Shown here: positions 5,323 through 7,509 of the stretch, in pieces | Position numbering within the stretch: position 1 is the first letter of the stretch | Layout of the letters: every line of letters starts with the position of its first letter | From: an uncultured Saprospiraceae bacterium | GTDB taxonomy: Bacteria > Bacteroidota > Bacteroidia > Chitinophagales > Saprospiraceae | Direction: 5' to 3' | Assembly: GCA_937959095.1 (NCBI GenBank) | Contig: CALGLY010000286.1 | Span: 1 to 7,509, forward strand | Length of the DNA stretch: 7,509 nucleotides | Position numbers and translations under genes: made by a program | The notes under the pieces: generated by a model | The model's database searches: none | What the model was told of the DNA's origin: nothing | What the model saw: the letters and a program-made list of their open reading frames with translations, nothing else

Positions 5323-5634
5323 CTTGGTTTTCTTCACGTTTCCGCGTGGGTTTCTGCCATGTGCTTCACGGTAAGCATCAATATGGGCATCTTCTATTTT
5401 TCGAGCTTTACTTTTTCCTCGAATACCGCGCACCAATATTTCTGCAATATATCGAACCCAACCTACAGCTCTATTCAGGTAATCTACTTGCTCACGCATT
5501 CGCTTAGAATAGCCGTCTTCGTTTATAGGTTTATCGCTGATACCGTATTTGAAAATATCTTCTTCCTCTTTATCATGAATTGCATAGAGGTGATGTTCCT
5601 TCTTGTTTTTCCTTGAATTTCCGTGAAAGCTCAT
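5296..5634 (-). CDS. Orphan polymorphic-toxin tip, URI/GIY-YIG nuclease type
   Basis: A 112-residue protein that looks like the C-terminal tip of a Bacteroidota Rhs-family toxin without the rest. It opens with SFHGNSRKN (residues 2-10); HGNS is a common junction just before the toxin domain in such proteins. The body has the order expected of a URI/GIY-YIG nuclease: HLYAI (15-19) for the GIY strand, KYGIS (29-33) for the YIG strand, Arg45 and Arg47 on the next helix, a candidate metal-binding Glu81 in KIEDAHIDAYR, and NPRGN at 95-99, a frequent ending of these domains. It would cut nucleic acid in the target cell. No signal peptide, membrane segment, PAAR or Rhs repeats are present, so it is an orphan cassette or is delivered by another protein. 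It lies 18 nt after the DUF4240 gene and in the same frame. The exact nuclease subfamily and activity are inferred. Confidence 0.8.
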   Translation of the reverse strand: MSFHGNSRKNKKEHHLYAIHDKEEEDIFKYGISDKPINEDGYSKRMREQVDYLNRAVGWVRYIAEILVRGIRGKSKARKIEDAHIDAYREAHGRNPRGNVKKTKKQREERKQ

Positions 5635-5652
5635 CTTTGGGTTAGTTTTTCT

Positions 5653-6231
5653 TTAGTTCGGCAATTTCTTCCAGCCTTCGACATTGCTATAGGTTTCAAT
5701 AGGGAAGGCAGGCGAATAATCGTATTCTTTGGCGGTTTTACGTTCATAAGCAGTAGAAGGAACGTAAAGCAAGGCTTCAAAAGTAAGGTCTTTAGGCATT
5801 TGACTAGGGTCTTTCAATACTTTTTCATAGAGGTCTTTGGCATTGGCCACTACACAACTTCTTGCATATAGGAAGTTATCTACAGAGAAATAGCGTTCAG
5901 GTAAAAAGCTATCTTCACCGATATGTTGAGCAAAAACCAATCGATCTAAAGCATATAGTTTTTCAGAAAGGACATCAGCGAATTCAAAAATATGGCGAAT
6001 CGGGCCAGCCACTAAGTGCGCTATTGCAGGCTCTAGCACAGCATCGTCATCTCCTGTCTGTTCCCAATCTAATAAGTCGATAATTTCCCAAAAGTGCGCC
6101 TCACTCAAAGGGGCTTTATTCCTATCATGATGTAACTCTAGGCTAACCTCCGCTTCAGGATATTTCTCTTGTAACTCTTTAATTGTTGCTTCTGTCAGAT
6201 TACGTAAAGGCAGTTTTATTTTTGATGCCAT
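5653..6231 (-). CDS. DUF4240-domain protein, first gene of the toxin cluster
   Basis: A 192-residue cytoplasmic protein. The N-terminal part (IKLPLRNLTEATIKELQEKY) is followed by a DUF4240-type domain starting at LSEAHFWEIIDLLDW (42-56) and including NFLYARSCVVANAKDLYE and the closing SNVEGWKKL. The function of DUF4240 is not known to me; it recurs near secreted-toxin and immunity loci, but that is recollection and not visible here. The frame stays open upstream to an ATG at 6342. The ATG at 6231 is preferred because a near-consensus promoter lies at 6281-6311, inside the longer version, because the extra 37 residues look unlike coding sequence, and because an A-rich leader (GACGAAAAAGAAAAAA) precedes it. 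The stop codon is the only stop between this gene and the toxin gene in their shared frame. Confidence 0.78.
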   Translation of the reverse strand: MASKIKLPLRNLTEATIKELQEKYPEAEVSLELHHDRNKAPLSEAHFWEIIDLLDWEQTGDDDAVLEPAIAHLVAGPIRHIFEFADVLSEKLYALDRLVFAQHIGEDSFLPERYFSVDNFLYARSCVVANAKDLYEKVLKDPSQMPKDLTFEALLYVPSTAYERKTAKEYDYSPAFPIETYSNVEGWKKLPN

Positions 6232-6280
6232 TTTTTTCTTTTTCGTCAAAGAATCAAAAGTATGTCTCTCTGCATTTCTC

Positions 6281-6311
6281 CAAAGATACACAAAGTCCTT
6301 TTTTATTACAA
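6281..6311 (-). promoter_or_regulatory. Bacteroidota-type promoter of the toxin cluster
   Basis: On the minus strand TTG (6311-6309) is followed after 20 nt by TATCTTTG (6288-6281). This matches the Bacteroidota -33 (TTTG/TTG) and -7 (TAnnTTTG) elements and their normal spacing. Transcription would begin near 6275, about 43 nt before the ATG at 6231. It is the only good promoter seen upstream of the three clustered genes. Confidence 0.7.
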
Positions 6312-6329
6312 TAATTCCCCACTCCATCC

Positions 6330-6337
6330 TATCTTCG
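6330..6337 (+). promoter_or_regulatory. Weak candidate -7 box for the right-edge lipoprotein gene
   Basis: TATCTTCG on the plus strand differs from TAnnTTTG at one position and lies 33 nt before the ATG at 6371. No TTG is found about 20 nt upstream, only a T-rich run. It faces away from the toxin-cluster promoter, so the pair would make a compact divergent control region. Confidence 0.3.
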
Positions 6338-6370
6338 TACAAGTACTACTGCTATAAAATATACGACATT

Positions 6371-7509
6371 ATGAACAAGTCCACAACTACTGCTTTTTAC
6401 GTACTACTACTTTTAGGTGTAGTGCTTTGCTGTTGCAATTGCCAACAAGAAACACGGCTAAATAAATCCCTCGACACCTCCGAATTTATACTGAAAAAAG
6501 GCTTCGAGATAGAATTGATTGCACATGAACCCTTGCTTGATTCGCCTGTAGCGATGACCTTTGATAAGCAAGGACGGATTTGGGTCGTAGAGTTGCCAGG
6601 CTATATGCGCGATATTGATGGCAATGAAGAACTAGCGGCAGATGGCAAAATTGTGATGCTAGAAGATACCGATGCAGATGGACAAATGGACAAGCGAACT
6701 GTCTTTCTGGATAGCCTTGTCGCGCCGCGTGCTATTGCATTTGCCTATGGGGGCTTACTCTATACAGAAACGCCAAATCTTTGGTGGATACCCATTGAAA
6801 ATGACCAAGCAGGACAACGCGAACTCGTAGATTCGCTCTATGTAGTAGGTGGCAATATCGAACATCAGCCGAATGGCTTGCTCTATAATCTGGATAATTG
6901 GATATACAGTGCAAAGTGCAATGCGCGCTATCGACGCGTAGAAGGTGAATGGAAGAAAGAAGCCACTACTTTTCGAGGACAATGGGGCATCACTTCCGAT
7001 GATGAAGGTCGGTTGTTTTATAATGATAATAGCAATCCGCTTTTTGGTGATTTCCTAGCTCCAAATCAATTTATTCAAAATCCATATCATAAAGCAAGCT
7101 ATGGTGTCCAACAAAATATAGCTAAAGACCGACGCTTATTTCCGATTCAAGCAACGGCGGTCAATCGCGGTTATATTCCAGAAGTATTGGATAGTCTGGA
7201 GCGCGTGACGACCTTCACCTCTGCTTGTAGTCCACTGATTTATCGAGGCGAGCAGTTTCCTAGTGCTTTTTATGGCAATGCTTTTGTCTGTGGTCCAGAA
7301 GCGAACCTCATTAAGCGATATGAATTGCAAGAAACAAAAGGTAGCATCACAGCTACGCCTGCTTATGAAGGTTCGGAATTTTTAATTTCTAAAGAGGAAA
7401 GCTTTCGCCCTGTCAATTTATACACGGGCTTGGATGGTGGGTTGTATGTACTGGATTTGAGAAAAGGAATTATTCAGCATCGGGCGTATATGACAGGCTA
7501 TTTGCGAGA
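6371..7509 (+). CDS. PVC-type membrane-bound dehydrogenase-like lipoprotein, N-terminal part (runs off right edge)
   Basis: The frame is open from ATG 6371 to the window end, 379 complete codons with no stop. The N-terminus is a signal peptide: MNKSTTT, a hydrophobic core YVLLLLGVVL, then a cysteine cluster at residues 20-22 and 24. Any of these could be the lipidated residue, although none has a perfect lipobox. The mature part begins like the N-terminal beta-propeller of the 'putative membrane-bound dehydrogenase' family: GFEIELIAHEPLLDSPVAMT (44-63), GRIWVVELPGYM (68-79) and the Asp-rich DTDADGQMD (99-107), which resembles a calcium-binding loop. Full-length members often continue into a repeat region and a haem-binding CxxCH cytochrome-like domain, which would lie outside the window. 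They are secreted or periplasmic and probably oxidise sugars or related compounds; the substrate is unknown. Divergently oriented to the toxin cluster, with no obvious functional link. Confidence 0.88.
   Translation, partial: MNKSTTTAFYVLLLLGVVLCCCNCQQETRLNKSLDTSEFILKKGFEIELIAHEPLLDSPVAMTFDKQGRIWVVELPGYMRDIDGNEELAADGKIVMLEDTDADGQMDKRTVFLDSLVAPRAIAFAYGGLLYTETPNLWWIPIENDQAGQRELVDSLYVVGGNIEHQPNGLLYNLDNWIYSAKCNARYRRVEGEWKKEATTFRGQWGITSDDEGRLFYNDNSNPLFGDFLAPNQFIQNPYHKASYGVQQNIAKDRRLFPIQATAVNRGYIPEVLDSLERVTTFTSACSPLIYRGEQFPSAFYGNAFVCGPEANLIKRYELQETKGSITATPAYEGSEFLISKEESFRPVNLYTGLDGGLYVLDLRKGIIQHRAYMTGYLR

Noticed and set aside
5262..5616. Plus-strand open frames opposite the toxin gene, considered as an antisense antitoxin
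   Set aside because: The translations are low-complexity Phe/Ser-rich sequences without family features or a promoter; the minus strand has clear domain motifs.
6732..7330. Minus-strand open frames of 60-75 codons
   Set aside because: They lie antisense to the dehydrogenase-like gene, which is open in one frame to the window end and has clear family motifs.

Overview
The window looks like chromosome of a Bacteroidota bacterium, possibly Saprospiria or Cytophagia, although that rank is a guess. Start codons are preceded by A-rich leaders instead of Shine-Dalgarno sequences. A near-consensus Bacteroidota promoter (TTG, 20 nt, TATCTTTG) lies at 6281-6311. The protein families (Rhs-type toxin tip with an HGNS linker, DbpA-like helicase, PVC-type dehydrogenase lipoprotein, YqiJ/flotillin pair) fit this group. 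Everything from the left edge to about 6.3 kb is on the minus strand; the only plus-strand gene is at the right edge.

In minus-strand transcription order (right to left) the first block is a compact three-gene cluster at 4927-6231. It holds a DUF4240 protein, a 112-aa orphan toxin tip of the URI/GIY-YIG nuclease type, and a 114-aa stand-alone protein resembling domain III of elongation factor Tu. Gaps are 18 and 24 nt, all three genes share one reading frame, and a near-consensus promoter precedes them. The toxin lacks any delivery domain. The EF-Tu-like gene occupies the position expected of an immunity gene and is bounded by 32-bp direct repeats. I know of no description of an EF-Tu domain III fold as partner of a URI-type toxin, so this is the most interesting part of the window. 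Next, 37 nt downstream, is a DbpA-like DEAD-box RNA helicase (3594-4889).

A gene-poor, AT-rich stretch of about 500 nt (3095-3593) follows, containing short repeats and two doubtful mini-ORFs. Then comes a membrane-remodelling pair: a YqiJ/NfeD-like OB-fold membrane protein with an extreme alternating-Asp segment (2426-3094) and a 700-aa YqiK-like flotillin (203-2305). The 120 nt between them hold two inverted repeats, one running over the yqiJ-like stop codon. A hairpin with a CUUG loop follows the flotillin gene. At the left edge is the first part of a minus-strand protein, perhaps PH-like, with a probable GTG start.

At the right edge, divergent from the toxin cluster, a plus-strand gene begins at 6371. 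It encodes the N-terminal 379 residues of a secreted, probably lipidated, beta-propeller dehydrogenase-like protein and runs off the window.
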